From NCBI GenBank assembly GCA_949293405.1, contig CASFDI010000062.1, forward strand, positions 1-41,700: a stretch of 41,700 nucleotides of DNA, written 5' to 3'. A program made the translations under genes and the position numbers. The DNA comes from an uncultured bacterium. GTDB taxonomy: Bacteria; Bacillota; Clostridia; Oscillospirales; CAG-272. A model generated the notes under the pieces. The model worked only from the letters and a program-made list of their open reading frames with translations, was not told the origin of the DNA and ran no database searches. Positions 7,574 to 16,598 of the stretch are shown piece after piece (the stretch's first letter is position 1; the number at the start of each line of letters is the position of its first letter).

Positions 7574-10201
7574 TTATCTGGTGAGCAGCTGATCCACCAG
7601 GGCGAGCGCTTCGTCAATCTTGTTCAGATCGAGCCCGCCGCTCATGGCGGCTTCAGGTCTGCCGCCGCCTTTGCCCCCCGTGACTGCGCTGACTGCCTTG
7701 AGAATATTGCCGGCGTGCGCGCCCGCTTTCACCGCGTCGGGACCGCAGGAGGCGACAAAGTTGAGTCTGTTGCCGTTGACCAGGGAGAAGACCGCCACCA
7801 GGTCCGCGCGTGCACCGCGCAGGGTATCGCACAGGGCGCGTGCTTCATCAGTGGTCATATCGGACAGTTTACCGGTCAGGACGGCATAGGAGCCTACCGT
7901 GCGGACCTGCTGCAGAAGCGCATCGGTCTTGGCCTGCGTGAGTTTTCCGTTGGCGCTTTCCAGTGCGCGGCGCACCGAGCGCAACTCTTCCGTGACCGCT
8001 CCGGCACGCCGGGGCAGATCGTGCGGGTTTGTCGCCTTGAGTTCTTTTGCCGTGCTGTTGATCAGAGCATCTTTCTCGGCGATCAGATCAAGCACGCCGG
8101 TACCGGTGGTACCTTCGATCCGCCGCACACCCGCAGCAACCGAAGACTCGGAAAGGATTTTGAACAGGCCGATGCAACCCGTGTTGGACACATGGGTGCC
8201 TCCGCACAACTCGGTGGAGAAGTCGCCCATCTGCACCATACGCACCACATCACCGTATTTTTCTCCGAAGAGGGCCATCGCACCGTGCGCCTTTGCGGTT
8301 TCGGGGTCGGTGAGGACCGTGTTGACCGCCTCGGCGGTCAGGATCTCACGGTTGACCAGATTTTCGACCCGGGCCGTTTCTTCCGCGGTCATGGCAGCGT
8401 AGTGTGAGAAGTCAAAGCGCACTCTGTGTTCGTCCACATAGGAGCCTGCCTGCTCCACATGCGCACCCAGTACGGTGCGGAGCGCTGCCTGCAGCAGGTG
8501 ACATGCCGAGTGATTGCGGCGGATCGCGTCGCGGCGCACCGTGTCGAAACGGACGGTGACCCGATCGCCCTGGCGTATCGTGCCGTTGCTTACGGAAGCA
8601 ATATGGAGGAATACCCCCTCTGCTTTTTTGGTATCCGAGACCGTGAGAGTGCCGTTTTCTCCCGCGATGGTACCGGTATCGCCTACCTGACCGCCGCTTT
8701 CGCCGTAGCAGACCGTACGGTCCAGCACAACCGTGCAATCCCCTTCGCCGATCTCGTCCACACGCCCTTCTTCCGTGAAGATCGCGAGCACCTGCGCCTC
8801 TGTCTCCGCCGCATCATAGCCGCAGAAATCGGTTGCGGGCAGGGCTGCCAGCTGGGAGCGGTCCTCGCCCGACCAGCCGCTGATATTTCCTCTGGCAGCT
8901 CTGGCGCGTGCGCGCTGCTGCTCCATCAGGGTGTGAAATGCCTCTTCGTCCACCTTCAGTCCTGCTTCTTCCACAATCTCGCGTGTCAGGTCGAAGGGGA
9001 AGCCGTAGGTATCGTAGAGTTTGAACACCTCGTCCCCGGGCAGGGTGTCCGCGCCCGCTTTACGGGTACGGTCAATCAGGGTATTCAGCATGGAGAGCCC
9101 GTCTTCCACCGTTGCGTCGAAACGCTCCTCTTCCAGTTCGATCACCTTGGTGATATAGTCCTGCTTTGCGCGCAGTTCGGGATAGGCGCCGCAGGATTCG
9201 CCGATGGCAACCAGGCACAGCTCGGGCAGAAAACGCCGGCGGATCCCCAGCAGACGGCCGTGACGGCAGGCGCGACGCAGGATGCGGCGCAGCACATAGC
9301 CGCGGCCTTCGTTGGAGGGCACCACTCCGTCCGCAATCATAAAGGTGGCGCTGCGGATGTGGTCGGTCACCACACGGATAGAGATGTCATCCTTGGCGTC
9401 CGCGCCGTAGGTTTTCCCTGCAATGGCGCATACCGTGTCCAGAATGTGCCGGATGGTGTCCACTTCAAACATGTTGTCCACACCCTGCATGACGCAGGCA
9501 AGCCGTTCCAGACCCATGCCGGTATCGATGTTCTTCTGAATCAGTTCGGTATAGTTGCCGTGACCATCGTTGTTGAACTGCGAGAACACATTGTTCCAGA
9601 TTTCCATGAAACGATCACAGTCGCATCCCGGGCGGCAGTCCGGCGAGCCGCAGCCGTATTTTTCACCCCGGTCAAAATAGATTTCGGAGCAGGGGCCGCA
9701 GGGGCCGGACCCGTGCTCCCAGAAGTTGTCTTCCTTTCCGAGACGCGTAATGCGCTCGGCGGGAATACCGATTTCTTCATTCCACAGGCGGAACGCCTCG
9801 TCGTCCCCTTCATAAACCGACGGCCACAGGCGTTCGGCGGGAATAGCCAGCCAGTCGGGGGAAGTCAGAAATTCCCACGCCCAGTGAATAGCCTCGCGCT
9901 TGAAATAATCCCCAAAGGAGAAATTACCCAGCATTTCAAAGAAGGTGCCGTGCCGTGCGGTGTGTCCCACGCGCTCCAGGTCAGGCGTGCGGATGCATTT
10001 CTGGCAGGTGGTGACTCTTCTGCACGGCGGGGTCTGCTCACCGGTAAAGAATTTCTTCATGGGCGCCATGCCCGAGTTGATGAGCAGGAGGGACTTGTCC
10101 CCCTGCGGCACCAGGGGGAAACTCTTCAGGCGCAGATGCCCCTTGCTTTCAAAAAAAGAGAGATAACTCTCGCGCAGATCATTCAGAGATGTCCATTTCA
10201 T
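7574..10201 (-). CDS. alaS: Alanyl-tRNA synthetase
   Basis: An 875-residue class II synthetase charging tRNA-Ala, with full-length architecture. The N-terminal aminoacylation domain has motif 1 and 2 regions (ARHGTFFEMLGNFSFGDYF). The editing domain has the zinc ligands His564 and His568 (HSACH) and Cys666 and His670 (CGGTH), the same numbers as in the E. coli enzyme. A C-terminal C-Ala domain with GGKGGGRPEAA near the end completes it. The start at 10201 follows CGGAGG about nine bases upstream. It has its own consensus promoter placed directly behind the tetR stop. The leader is only about 50 bases, too short for a T-box, so regulation by uncharged tRNA is not apparent. Confidence 0.97.
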   Translation of the reverse strand: MKWTSLNDLRESYLSFFESKGHLRLKSFPLVPQGDKSLLLINSGMAPMKKFFTGEQTPPCRRVTTCQKCIRTPDLERVGHTARHGTFFEMLGNFSFGDYFKREAIHWAWEFLTSPDWLAIPAERLWPSVYEGDDEAFRLWNEEIGIPAERITRLGKEDNFWEHGSGPCGPCSEIYFDRGEKYGCGSPDCRPGCDCDRFMEIWNNVFSQFNNDGHGNYTELIQKNIDTGMGLERLACVMQGVDNMFEVDTIRHILDTVCAIAGKTYGADAKDDISIRVVTDHIRSATFMIADGVVPSNEGRGYVLRRILRRACRHGRLLGIRRRFLPELCLVAIGESCGAYPELRAKQDYITKVIELEEERFDATVEDGLSMLNTLIDRTRKAGADTLPGDEVFKLYDTYGFPFDLTREIVEEAGLKVDEEAFHTLMEQQRARARAARGNISGWSGEDRSQLAALPATDFCGYDAAETEAQVLAIFTEEGRVDEIGEGDCTVVLDRTVCYGESGGQVGDTGTIAGENGTLTVSDTKKAEGVFLHIASVSNGTIRQGDRVTVRFDTVRRDAIRRNHSACHLLQAALRTVLGAHVEQAGSYVDEHRVRFDFSHYAAMTAEETARVENLVNREILTAEAVNTVLTDPETAKAHGAMALFGEKYGDVVRMVQMGDFSTELCGGTHVSNTGCIGLFKILSESSVAAGVRRIEGTTGTGVLDLIAEKDALINSTAKELKATNPHDLPRRAGAVTEELRSVRRALESANGKLTQAKTDALLQQVRTVGSYAVLTGKLSDMTTDEARALCDTLRGARADLVAVFSLVNGNRLNFVASCGPDAVKAGAHAGNILKAVSAVTGGKGGGRPEAAMSGGLDLNKIDEALALVDQLLTR

Positions 10202-10260
10202 GGAAATTTTCCTCCGACGGCCGCATATGCGGTCCTATTCTTACAAATTATAACTATGAC

Positions 10261-10289
10261 ATTATACACCGGTGTGCAGGCTTTGTCAA
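10261..10289 (-). promoter_or_regulatory. Consensus promoter of alaS
   Basis: Minus strand TTGACA, 17-base spacer, TATAAT: a perfect sigma-A promoter, beginning 7 bases after the tetR stop. A 12-bp palindrome CCGCATATGCGG lies in the short leader at 10221-10232. Confidence 0.85.
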
Positions 10290-10296
10290 GGGGCGC

Positions 10297-10818
10297 TTAA
10301 GCCTGTCTGCCCAGAATGATGTCACAGCAGCACTGCGCCATTTCCTCGCAACTTTCCGCCATGCCGCCCCGGAGCCATTCCATAAAAATATTGTAAAATG
10401 CTCCGGCGTAAAACAACTGCCGGTATTTCGATGCGGGGGCAGGGGTTTTCGGGGGATCAATGCGCCGGTTGATATGATAGAGAATCAGCTCGCCCAGATT
10501 GGCGCGCAGGGCGGCGACCCCGATGTCGCTCTCCCGCCCAAGACTTTCGAAAAGCGTCAGGTAGTACCGGTAGAGACTGCGGGAGGACCGGGGTTCCTGC
10601 AGTTTTGAGCGGATGCGCTCGGCAATTTCATCCATATACGAGTTAAGAATGTCCTCTTTGGATGTATAATTACGGTAGTAGGTCATGCGCGAAACCCCGG
10701 CTTTTCGGGTGATGTCAGTGATGGAAATGGCATGGTATTCGCATGTTTTCATCAGTTCGATCAGGGCGGTCATGATGCACTGCCTGGTCAGACGGTTTGC
10801 TGCGCTGCGGGATTTCAT
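10297..10818 (-). CDS. TetR-family regulator beside the fatty acid operon
   Basis: A 173-residue TetR-type repressor. Residues about 10-60 hold the helix-turn-helix (ISITDITRKAGVSRMTYYRNYTSKEDIL); the remaining helical part is a ligand-binding and dimer domain of the group with a shorter C-terminus. I start at ATG 10818; AAGGAG lies 13 bases upstream, slightly far. A longer reading from 10881 would begin inside the promoter region of the opposing operon. The gene is divergent from fabH, and a 14-bp palindrome lies at the start points of both transcripts. I infer that it controls itself and fatty acid synthesis, perhaps sensing an acyl-CoA or acyl-ACP; this is context, not proof. Confidence 0.88.
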   Translation of the reverse strand: MKSRSAANRLTRQCIMTALIELMKTCEYHAISITDITRKAGVSRMTYYRNYTSKEDILNSYMDEIAERIRSKLQEPRSSRSLYRYYLTLFESLGRESDIGVAALRANLGELILYHINRRIDPPKTPAPASKYRQLFYAGAFYNIFMEWLRGGMAESCEEMAQCCCDIILGRQA

Positions 10819-10864
10819 CGGCTTTACAAAACTCCTTCGGTTGTCACAGTCGGGCGGCAAGGCA

Positions 10865-10893
10865 TTGACAAATGCGCACAAATGTGATAAAAT
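10865..10893 (+). promoter_or_regulatory. Promoter of the fatty acid synthesis operon
   Basis: TTGACA (10865-10870), 17-base spacer, TAAAAT (10888-10893). Transcription would start near 10900, at the edge of the palindromic operator, about 95 bases before fabH. Confidence 0.75.
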
Positions 10894-10900
10894 GACGGTT

Positions 10901-10914
10901 GTTACAAATGTAAC
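10901..10914. promoter_or_regulatory. Palindromic operator between tetR and fabH
   Basis: GTTACA-AA-TGTAAC, with perfect 6-base arms. It lies just downstream of the plus-strand -10 and just downstream of the minus-strand -10, so a single bound dimer would block both start points. The TetR protein encoded next to it is the obvious candidate to bind. Confidence 0.65.
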
Positions 10915-10920
10915 GATAGG

Positions 10921-10949
10921 ATTTTAGCACGGGCACGACGCTTTGTCAA
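10921..10949 (-). promoter_or_regulatory. Promoter of tetR, facing the fab promoter
   Basis: Minus strand TTGACA (10949-10944), 17-base spacer, TAAAAT (10926-10921). Its start point falls at about 10914, the other edge of the operator. The two promoters point toward each other, so their first transcribed bases overlap. Confidence 0.7.
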
Positions 10950-10994
10950 GCGGGGCGCCCGCGGTTTTCATGAACCAGACAGGAAGGAAACACT

Positions 10995-11954
10995 ATGGGT
11001 ATCAGAATCATCGGAACCGGCAGTGCGCTGCCGTGTCGCGTGGTCACCAATCAGGATCTGACCGCGTATGTGGACACCAGCGACGAATGGATCCGTACCA
11101 GAACCGGCATTGAACAGCGCCGCATTCTTACAGGAGACGAAAGTCTGCGCAGCCTCGGAAAAGAAGCGGTTGCAAAGGCGCTTGCGGACGCCGGCGTGCG
11201 TGCGGAGGAGATCGATGTGCTGATCTGCACTTCCATCATGACCGACTATATTTCCCCCGCTCTTGCCTGCCTGTTGTCCGCCGACGCGGGGATGCGGACC
11301 GACTGTGTGACCATGGATCTCAATATGGGATGCTGCGGCTTTATTTATGCTCTTTCGGTGGCGGACGCTTATCTTGCCTCCTCCCATGCCAGGCGCGTGA
11401 TGGTGGTAGGGGCTGAGGCGGTTACCCGTCAGATGGATTTCACCGACCGTTCGGTCTGCTGCCTGTTCGGGGATGCCTGCGCGGCAGCGGTGGTGGAGAG
11501 TTGCTCCGATAAGAGCGTGTTTGATATGCAGGTACAGGGAGATGCGCAGGAGCTGCATGTATCCCGACCCGCCGATGACTGTCCGTTCCATCCCGATCCG
11601 ACCAAGAACGGGTTGTATATGAACGGTCAGGAAATCTATAAGTTCGCCGTGGGCGCGGTCGCGGACCGCATCCGGGATGTGATGGAGAAGGGCGGGCTTT
11701 CCGACAAGGATGTGGATGCCTATCTGCTTCATCAGGCCAATCTGCGGATTATCCGGTCCGCCATTATGCATCTGCACATCGATCCGGCGAAGGCGCCGCA
11801 CAATATTGAACGGTACGGCAACACTTCTTCCGCATCCATTCCGCTTCTGCTGGATGAGTTGCGGCATGAGGGGGCTGTACGGACGGGGCAGAGGCTGTTG
11901 CTGTGTGCGTTCGGCGCCGGGCTGGCTTCGGCTGCGTGCACGGTTTATCTCTGA
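10995..11954 (+). CDS. fabH: 3-oxoacyl-ACP synthase III
   Basis: A 319-residue KAS III that condenses acetyl- or short acyl-CoA with malonyl-ACP to start fatty acid chains. The catalytic triad is visible: Cys113 in NMGCCGFIYAL, His in LLHQANLRI, Asn in NTSSASIP. The length is normal. The start has GGAAGGAAA upstream. It is the first gene of an eleven-gene operon with short gaps or overlaps, so it sets the entry of substrate into the pathway. KAS III specificity usually decides between straight and branched chains; I cannot tell which applies here. Confidence 0.96.
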   Translation: MGIRIIGTGSALPCRVVTNQDLTAYVDTSDEWIRTRTGIEQRRILTGDESLRSLGKEAVAKALADAGVRAEEIDVLICTSIMTDYISPALACLLSADAGMRTDCVTMDLNMGCCGFIYALSVADAYLASSHARRVMVVGAEAVTRQMDFTDRSVCCLFGDACAAAVVESCSDKSVFDMQVQGDAQELHVSRPADDCPFHPDPTKNGLYMNGQEIYKFAVGAVADRIRDVMEKGGLSDKDVDAYLLHQANLRIIRSAIMHLHIDPAKAPHNIERYGNTSSASIPLLLDELRHEGAVRTGQRLLLCAFGAGLASAACTVYL

Positions 11955-12013
11955 GTCAGACATGGCTACATGACGACTATATAAAATTAATTTATTTTCG
12001 GAGGAAACACAAC

Positions 12014-12229
12014 ATGAAAGAAAAACTGATCAAACTGATTGCCGATTACAAGGGCGTTGCTGTGGAAGAAATCGCATCCGACAAGACTTTCGGAGATCTG
12101 GGGCTGGATTCGCTTGACATTGCGGAACTGGTGATGCAGATCGAGGATGAGACCGGGGTGGAGATCGAGGTGTCCCCCGAACTCAACACCATCGATAAAC
12201 TGGCAGCATACATCAGCGAGCGGCAGTAA
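12014..12229 (+). CDS. acpP: Acyl carrier protein
   Basis: A 71-residue acidic carrier protein. Ser33 in GLDSLDIAEL is the site for the 4'-phosphopantetheine arm that carries the growing chain. The frame upstream extends further but the ATG at 12014 has a strong GGAGGAA and gives the usual length. The 59-base gap before it is AT-rich (TATATAAAATTAATTTATT), which should keep the start site unstructured and favour high expression of this abundant protein. Confidence 0.96.
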   Translation: MKEKLIKLIADYKGVAVEEIASDKTFGDLGLDSLDIAELVMQIEDETGVEIEVSPELNTIDKLAAYISERQ

Positions 12230-12232
12230 TTT

Positions 12233-13180
12233 ATGCTGAACAGTACGCTTTGTACGCTGCTGGGCATCCGGTATCCGGTATTGCAGGGCGGTATGGCGTG
12301 GGTGGCTGATGCTCCGCTTGCCGCAGCGGTTTCCAATGCCGGAGGCCTTGGGATCATTGCGGCGATGAACTCCAACGGAGAGCAGCTCCGTGCTGAAATC
12401 CGCCGGGCACGCGGGCTGACCGATCAGCCCTTCGGCGTCAATATCATGCTGATGAGCCCCTTTGCTGCGGAAGTAGCAAAGGTGGTTGTGGAAGAAAAAG
12501 TGCCGGTGGTGACCACCGGTGCGGGAAACCCCTCCCCTTATATGAAAGAATGGCTGGCAGCCGGTATTCATGTGATTCCCGTGGTCCCTTCCACAGCGCT
12601 GGCACGTATGGTCGAGAAACGCGGTGCGTGCGCGGTGATTGCAGAAGGATGTGAGTCAGGCGGACATGTGGGAGAATTGACTACCATGGCATTGGTGCCC
12701 CAGGTGGCGGATGCAGTGAAAATCCCGGTCATTGCGGCCGGAGGAATTGCTGACGGCCGCGGCATGGCTGCGGCATTCATGCTGGGCGCTGTCGGGGTAC
12801 AGATGGGCACCCGGTTTCTGGTGGCGGAAGAATGCACCATTCACCAGAACTATAAGGATAAGGTGCTGGCTGCAAAAGACATTGACACGGTCGTGACCGG
12901 CAAGCGGCTCGGTCACCCGGTGCGCACGCTGAAAAACGCCATGTCGCGCCGCTTTACCGAGGCGGAATACGATTCTTCGCTGTCCAATGAGGAAATTGAA
13001 AAAATGGGTGCCGGTGCGCTGCGCCGTGCCGCGCGCGAGGGGGATACCGAGAACGGTTCGCTCATGTGCGGACAGATCGCAGGGCTGGTACACGAGGCGA
13101 TGTCGTGCCGCGCCATTATCGAAGAGGTCTGCGGTGACGCGGAGAAGTTGCTGAAAGGAGCCGGCTCATGGGTAAAATAG
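12233..13180 (+). CDS. fabK: Enoyl-ACP reductase II (FMN-dependent)
   Basis: A 315-residue TIM-barrel flavoprotein of the nitronate monooxygenase/FabK family, reducing the enoyl-ACP double bond in the last step of each cycle. Features seen: the N-terminal LGIRYPVLQGGMAWVAD, the flavin-binding VIAEGCESGGHVGE, and PVIAAGGIADGRG with MGTRFLVAEEC. The organism therefore uses FabK rather than (or besides) FabI, a type known to be insensitive to triclosan. It starts 3 bases after the acpP stop without a clear ribosome site of its own, and overlaps fabD by 13 bases, so translation is probably coupled. Confidence 0.95.
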   Translation: MLNSTLCTLLGIRYPVLQGGMAWVADAPLAAAVSNAGGLGIIAAMNSNGEQLRAEIRRARGLTDQPFGVNIMLMSPFAAEVAKVVVEEKVPVVTTGAGNPSPYMKEWLAAGIHVIPVVPSTALARMVEKRGACAVIAEGCESGGHVGELTTMALVPQVADAVKIPVIAAGGIADGRGMAAAFMLGAVGVQMGTRFLVAEECTIHQNYKDKVLAAKDIDTVVTGKRLGHPVRTLKNAMSRRFTEAEYDSSLSNEEIEKMGAGALRRAAREGDTENGSLMCGQIAGLVHEAMSCRAIIEEVCGDAEKLLKGAGSWVK

Positions 13181-14094
13181 CCTTCCTGTTTGTGGGTCAG
13201 GGGGCGCAGTATCCCGGTATGGGGCGGGATCTGTATGATGCAGAGCCCGCCAGCCGTGCCGTGTTTGACCTGGCGGAAGCACGCCGGCCGGGAACCATTG
13301 CGCAGTGTTTTTCCGGGGACCGCGAAACGCTGTCACAGACCGATAACACCCAGCCCTGCCTGTTTGCCGATTCGCTTGCCTGCGCTGCGGCGCTGACCGC
13401 GCACGGGGTACAGGCTGATTTTGCGGCCGGGTTTTCGCTCGGCGAGATCACGGCGATGGGGTATACCGGCATTCTGTCCGAGGAGGATGCATTTTCGCTG
13501 GTATGCACACGCGGTGCGGAAATGCATCGGTGCGCCCTGGCTCATCCCGGCAGTATGGCGGCCGTACTCAAACTGCAGCCCGAACAGGTATCGGCGCTGT
13601 GCGGTGAATTTTCCGATCTCTATCCGGTCAACTACAACTGCCCCGGACAGATTTCGGTTGCAGGGTCGTCCGACGAGATGGATGCGTTCCTGCAGCGGGT
13701 CAAGGAGGCGGGCGGCCGCGGGGTGAAACTGGCGGTCAGCGGTGCGTTCCACACCCGGTACATGGCGCCTGCAGGAGAAAAACTGCAACAGGCCCTTGCG
13801 ACCATGACGGTATCGCCCGCCCGCATTCCGTTGTATGCCAACTATACCGCCCGGCCCTATCCCGCAGAGCGCGGGGAAATTGTTGCGCTTTGCGTTGCAC
13901 AGTTGCAGAATTGTGTGCGGTTTGAAGAAACCCTGCGGAATCTGTATGCGGACGGTGCGGATACCTTTATTGAGGTGGGCGCGGGCACGACGCTGTCCGG
14001 ATTTGTAAACCGGACGCTCACCGGCGTGCAGGTGATGCATGTTTCGGATGTGGAGTCGCTCCGCCAGACACTGTCGCAGTTGGGAAAGGATTGA
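13168..14094 (+). CDS. fabD: Malonyl-CoA:ACP transacylase
   Basis: A 308-residue acyltransferase loading malonate from CoA onto ACP. The N-terminal FVGQGAQYPGMG and the nucleophile elbow GFSLGE (Ser90) are clear, with the catalytic His in SGAFHTRYM. The residue before the serine is Phe where the textbook motif has His (GHSLG). A late IEVGAGTTLSGF completes the family pattern. It overlaps the end of fabK and is followed by fabG after one base. Confidence 0.95.
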   Translation: MGKIAFLFVGQGAQYPGMGRDLYDAEPASRAVFDLAEARRPGTIAQCFSGDRETLSQTDNTQPCLFADSLACAAALTAHGVQADFAAGFSLGEITAMGYTGILSEEDAFSLVCTRGAEMHRCALAHPGSMAAVLKLQPEQVSALCGEFSDLYPVNYNCPGQISVAGSSDEMDAFLQRVKEAGGRGVKLAVSGAFHTRYMAPAGEKLQQALATMTVSPARIPLYANYTARPYPAERGEIVALCVAQLQNCVRFEETLRNLYADGADTFIEVGAGTTLSGFVNRTLTGVQVMHVSDVESLRQTLSQLGKD

Positions 14095-14095
14095 T

Positions 14096-14836
14096 ATGCT
14101 GGAAAACAGAGTGGCGCTGATTACGGGGGCGTCCCGCGGGATCGGCCGTGAGATTGCCCTGCAGATGGCAGGCGCGGGAGCGGATCTCGCCCTGATGATG
14201 ACGCATGAGAGCGAGCAGGCACTGAGCCTGCAGCAGACCGTGCAGCAGATGGGGCGCCGGTGTGCGCTGTATGCCTGTGATGTATCGGATCCGGACGCGG
14301 TGAATGCCGCGGTAGCCGGACTGGTCAAGGAATTTGGCAGATTGGACATTCTGGTGAACAATGCGGGCATTACGCGCGATAAACTGCTGATCGGGATGAC
14401 CGAGGAAGATTTCACGCGTGTGCTGGATGTCAATCTCAAGGGAACCTACCACACGGTTCGCGCTTCGATCCGTACCTTCCTGCGTGCAGGATACGGCCGG
14501 ATCATCAATATCGCGTCGGTGGTGGGAATGATGGGCAACGCCGGCCAGGTCAATTACGCCGCTTCCAAGGCGGGGGTAATCGGTCTGACCAAATCCATCG
14601 CGCGTGAATATGCCGCCAAAGGCATTACCGCAAACGCGATTGCTCCCGGTTATATCGATACCGACATGACCGCCGCCATGAACGACGCGGCACGCGAAGC
14701 GCTGCTCTCGGGCATCCCGGTCCGGCGCGCCGGCACCCCTGCCGATGTGGCGCGGGTAGCGGTTTTCCTGGCAGATGAGGCCTCCTCGTATATCACCGGA
14801 GAGGTGATCCGGGTAGACGGCGGACTCTATATTTGA
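14096..14836 (+). CDS. fabG: 3-oxoacyl-ACP reductase
   Basis: A 246-residue short-chain dehydrogenase, NADPH-dependent, reducing 3-oxoacyl-ACP. Seen: the Rossmann glycine motif TGASRGIGRE, the NNAG segment (LVNNAGITRDKLL), catalytic Ser in NIASVVG, Tyr and Lys in YAASKAG, and the C-terminal ITGEVIRVDGG. The length matches E. coli FabG. ATG 14096 lies one base after the fabD stop, with AAAGGA inside the end of fabD. Confidence 0.96.
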   Translation: MLENRVALITGASRGIGREIALQMAGAGADLALMMTHESEQALSLQQTVQQMGRRCALYACDVSDPDAVNAAVAGLVKEFGRLDILVNNAGITRDKLLIGMTEEDFTRVLDVNLKGTYHTVRASIRTFLRAGYGRIINIASVVGMMGNAGQVNYAASKAGVIGLTKSIAREYAAKGITANAIAPGYIDTDMTAAMNDAAREALLSGIPVRRAGTPADVARVAVFLADEASSYITGEVIRVDGGLYI

Positions 14837-14865
14837 GATATGAGATAAAGGAAGAAGAGGACACG

Positions 14866-16113
14866 ATGGATTTACACAGAGTTGCCGTGACCGGGCTGGG
14901 TGCGGTTACCCCGGTGGGGAATGATGTTCCCACTTTCTGGAGCAATCTGCTCGCAGGAGTGAACGGAATTGCGCCTGTTACGCATTTTGATACCGAAGGC
15001 TTCGCGATCAAACTGGCGGGAGAACTCAAAGGATTCGATCCCCATGTCTATTTTGAAAATGTGACCGATCTGCGGCGCACGGACCCATTTACGCAGTTTG
15101 CGGTCGCGGCGGCTGAGCAGGCAATGGCCGACAGCGGTATTGCAGGCAAGGTGGACCCGCGACGGATGGGCGTCTATATCGGATCGGGTATCGGCGGCAT
15201 GCAGACCCTGATGACCGAACACGCAAAGCTGATGGAACGCGGTCCCGGCCGGGTGTCCCCTTTGTTTATTCCCATGATGATTGCCAATATGGCGGCCGGG
15301 GTGGTCGCCATCCGCACCGGTGCGAAAGGTCCCACCCTGCCGGTGGTCACAGCCTGCGCGACCTCGTCCCACACAGTGGGAGAGGCATTCCGCGCGATCC
15401 GGCACGGATACGCCGATGTGATCCTGGCGGGCGGATCGGAAAGCACGGTCAATATGCTGGCGGCAGCCGGGTTCCATAACTGTAAGGCCCTTTCCACCTC
15501 GGATGATCCGAATGCAGCGTCCCTGCCGTTTGATCTGAGACGCTCCGGTTTTGTCATGGGAGAGGGCGCCGCGGTGCTGGTGCTGGAAGAATACGAACAT
15601 GCACTGGCACGGGGAGCGCGCATTTATGCGGAGATTGTGGGGTATGGAAATACCTGCGATGCTTATCACATGACAGCTCCTCATCCCGAAGCGGAAGGAG
15701 CCGCGGAGGCGGTGCGTCTGGCATCGGAGGAAGCCGGTATTACCGGTTCGGACGCCGATCGGATCTATATCAATGCCCACGGTACCGGCACGCATATGAA
15801 CGACACGGTGGAAACGCTGGCGTATAAGAAGGTGTTCGGCCAGGATGCCTACCGGTTGCACATCAGCTCGACAAAGTCGATGACCGGTCATATGCTGGGC
15901 GCGACGGGCGCCGTGGAAGCGGTGGCGGCGGTGCTTGCCTTGCGTGACGACGCAGTTCCGCCCACCATCAACTACCGGGATGCGGATCCGGAATGCGACC
16001 TGCAATATACCCCGGGGCAGGCGCTGCACACACCGCTCACCTACGCACTGTCCTCCTCGTTCGGGTTCGGGGGACACAATGCGGTGCTGGCATTCAAAAA
16101 GGTAACGGACTGA
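14866..16113 (+). CDS. fabF: 3-oxoacyl-ACP synthase II
   Basis: A 415-residue KAS II elongating acyl-ACP with malonyl-ACP. The catalytic Cys164 is in VTACATSSH, and the two histidines are in NAHGTGTHMND and KSMTGHMLGATG. The C-terminal SSSFGFGGHNAVL is typical. I choose ATG 14866 (AAGGAAGAAGAGG upstream); a TTG at 14833 would add eleven charged residues not seen in the family. There is no separate fabB in the window. Confidence 0.96.
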   Translation: MDLHRVAVTGLGAVTPVGNDVPTFWSNLLAGVNGIAPVTHFDTEGFAIKLAGELKGFDPHVYFENVTDLRRTDPFTQFAVAAAEQAMADSGIAGKVDPRRMGVYIGSGIGGMQTLMTEHAKLMERGPGRVSPLFIPMMIANMAAGVVAIRTGAKGPTLPVVTACATSSHTVGEAFRAIRHGYADVILAGGSESTVNMLAAAGFHNCKALSTSDDPNAASLPFDLRRSGFVMGEGAAVLVLEEYEHALARGARIYAEIVGYGNTCDAYHMTAPHPEAEGAAEAVRLASEEAGITGSDADRIYINAHGTGTHMNDTVETLAYKKVFGQDAYRLHISSTKSMTGHMLGATGAVEAVAAVLALRDDAVPPTINYRDADPECDLQYTPGQALHTPLTYALSSSFGFGGHNAVLAFKKVTD

Positions 16114-16126
16114 AAGGAAGATGACC

Positions 16127-16588
16127 ATGGATGATAAACTGAGAAAGCAGGTCGAAGGGCTGTTCCGTTCGCTGGAACTGACCGAACTTTCGATCAGTGA
16201 AGGAGATTTTTCGCTTACACTGAAAAAAGAGGTTCCTGCTGTGGAGCATGCATCCCAGACGGTGCTCCCGATTTACGGTACTATGCCGCAGGGATATGTC
16301 AATAATACACCCGCCGCTGCAGCGGAGGAGAACGAACAGACCGAGGCCGAAACCGGGAAAGTGGTACGCGCCCCTCTGCTCGGCACCTTCTATTCCTGCC
16401 CGGAACCCGGTGCAGATCCCTTTGTGCGCATCGGTGACAAGGTACATGCGGGAGATACGCTGTGCCTGATCGAAGCCATGAAGATGATGAATGAAATCAA
16501 GGCAACCGAGGACGGTACCGTGACCGATATCTGTGCGGAAAACGGGAAGATGGTGGAATTCGAACAGGTTCTGTTCCGTCTTGCGTGA
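16127..16588 (+). CDS. accB: Biotin carboxyl carrier protein of acetyl-CoA carboxylase
   Basis: A 153-residue carrier. An N-terminal helical domain (about 1-60) is followed by an acidic, Ala/Glu-rich hinge and the biotinyl domain (about 78-153). The biotin attaches to Lys119 in the motif EAMKMMNE. Two ATGs are available, at 16121 and 16127; AAGGAAG abuts the first but sits six bases before the second, so I prefer 16127. Unlike most proteobacterial operons, accB is separated from accC here by fabZ, which is the usual Firmicute order. Confidence 0.95.
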   Translation: MDDKLRKQVEGLFRSLELTELSISEGDFSLTLKKEVPAVEHASQTVLPIYGTMPQGYVNNTPAAAAEENEQTEAETGKVVRAPLLGTFYSCPEPGADPFVRIGDKVHAGDTLCLIEAMKMMNEIKATEDGTVTDICAENGKMVEFEQVLFRLA

Positions 16589-16598
16589 TGAGGTGACT

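Noticed and set aside
7219..7584. Overlapping open frames on both strands between spoVM and alaS
   Set aside because: They run through two perfect terminator-type hairpins and have no recognisable protein pattern; only the 26-codon spoVM reading is supported.
10202..10260. T-box leader before alaS
   Set aside because: Only about 50 bases separate the predicted start of transcription from the start codon, and no T-box core sequence is seen.
8426..10300. A 624-codon open frame on the plus strand opposite alaS
   Set aside because: It lies antisense to a complete alaS with all catalytic residues, has no ribosome site and no family character; high G+C creates such mirror frames.
14872..16128. 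A 418-codon minus-strand frame opposite fabF
   Set aside because: The plus strand encodes a canonical FabF with the active Cys and both His; the reverse frame has no start site and no family match.
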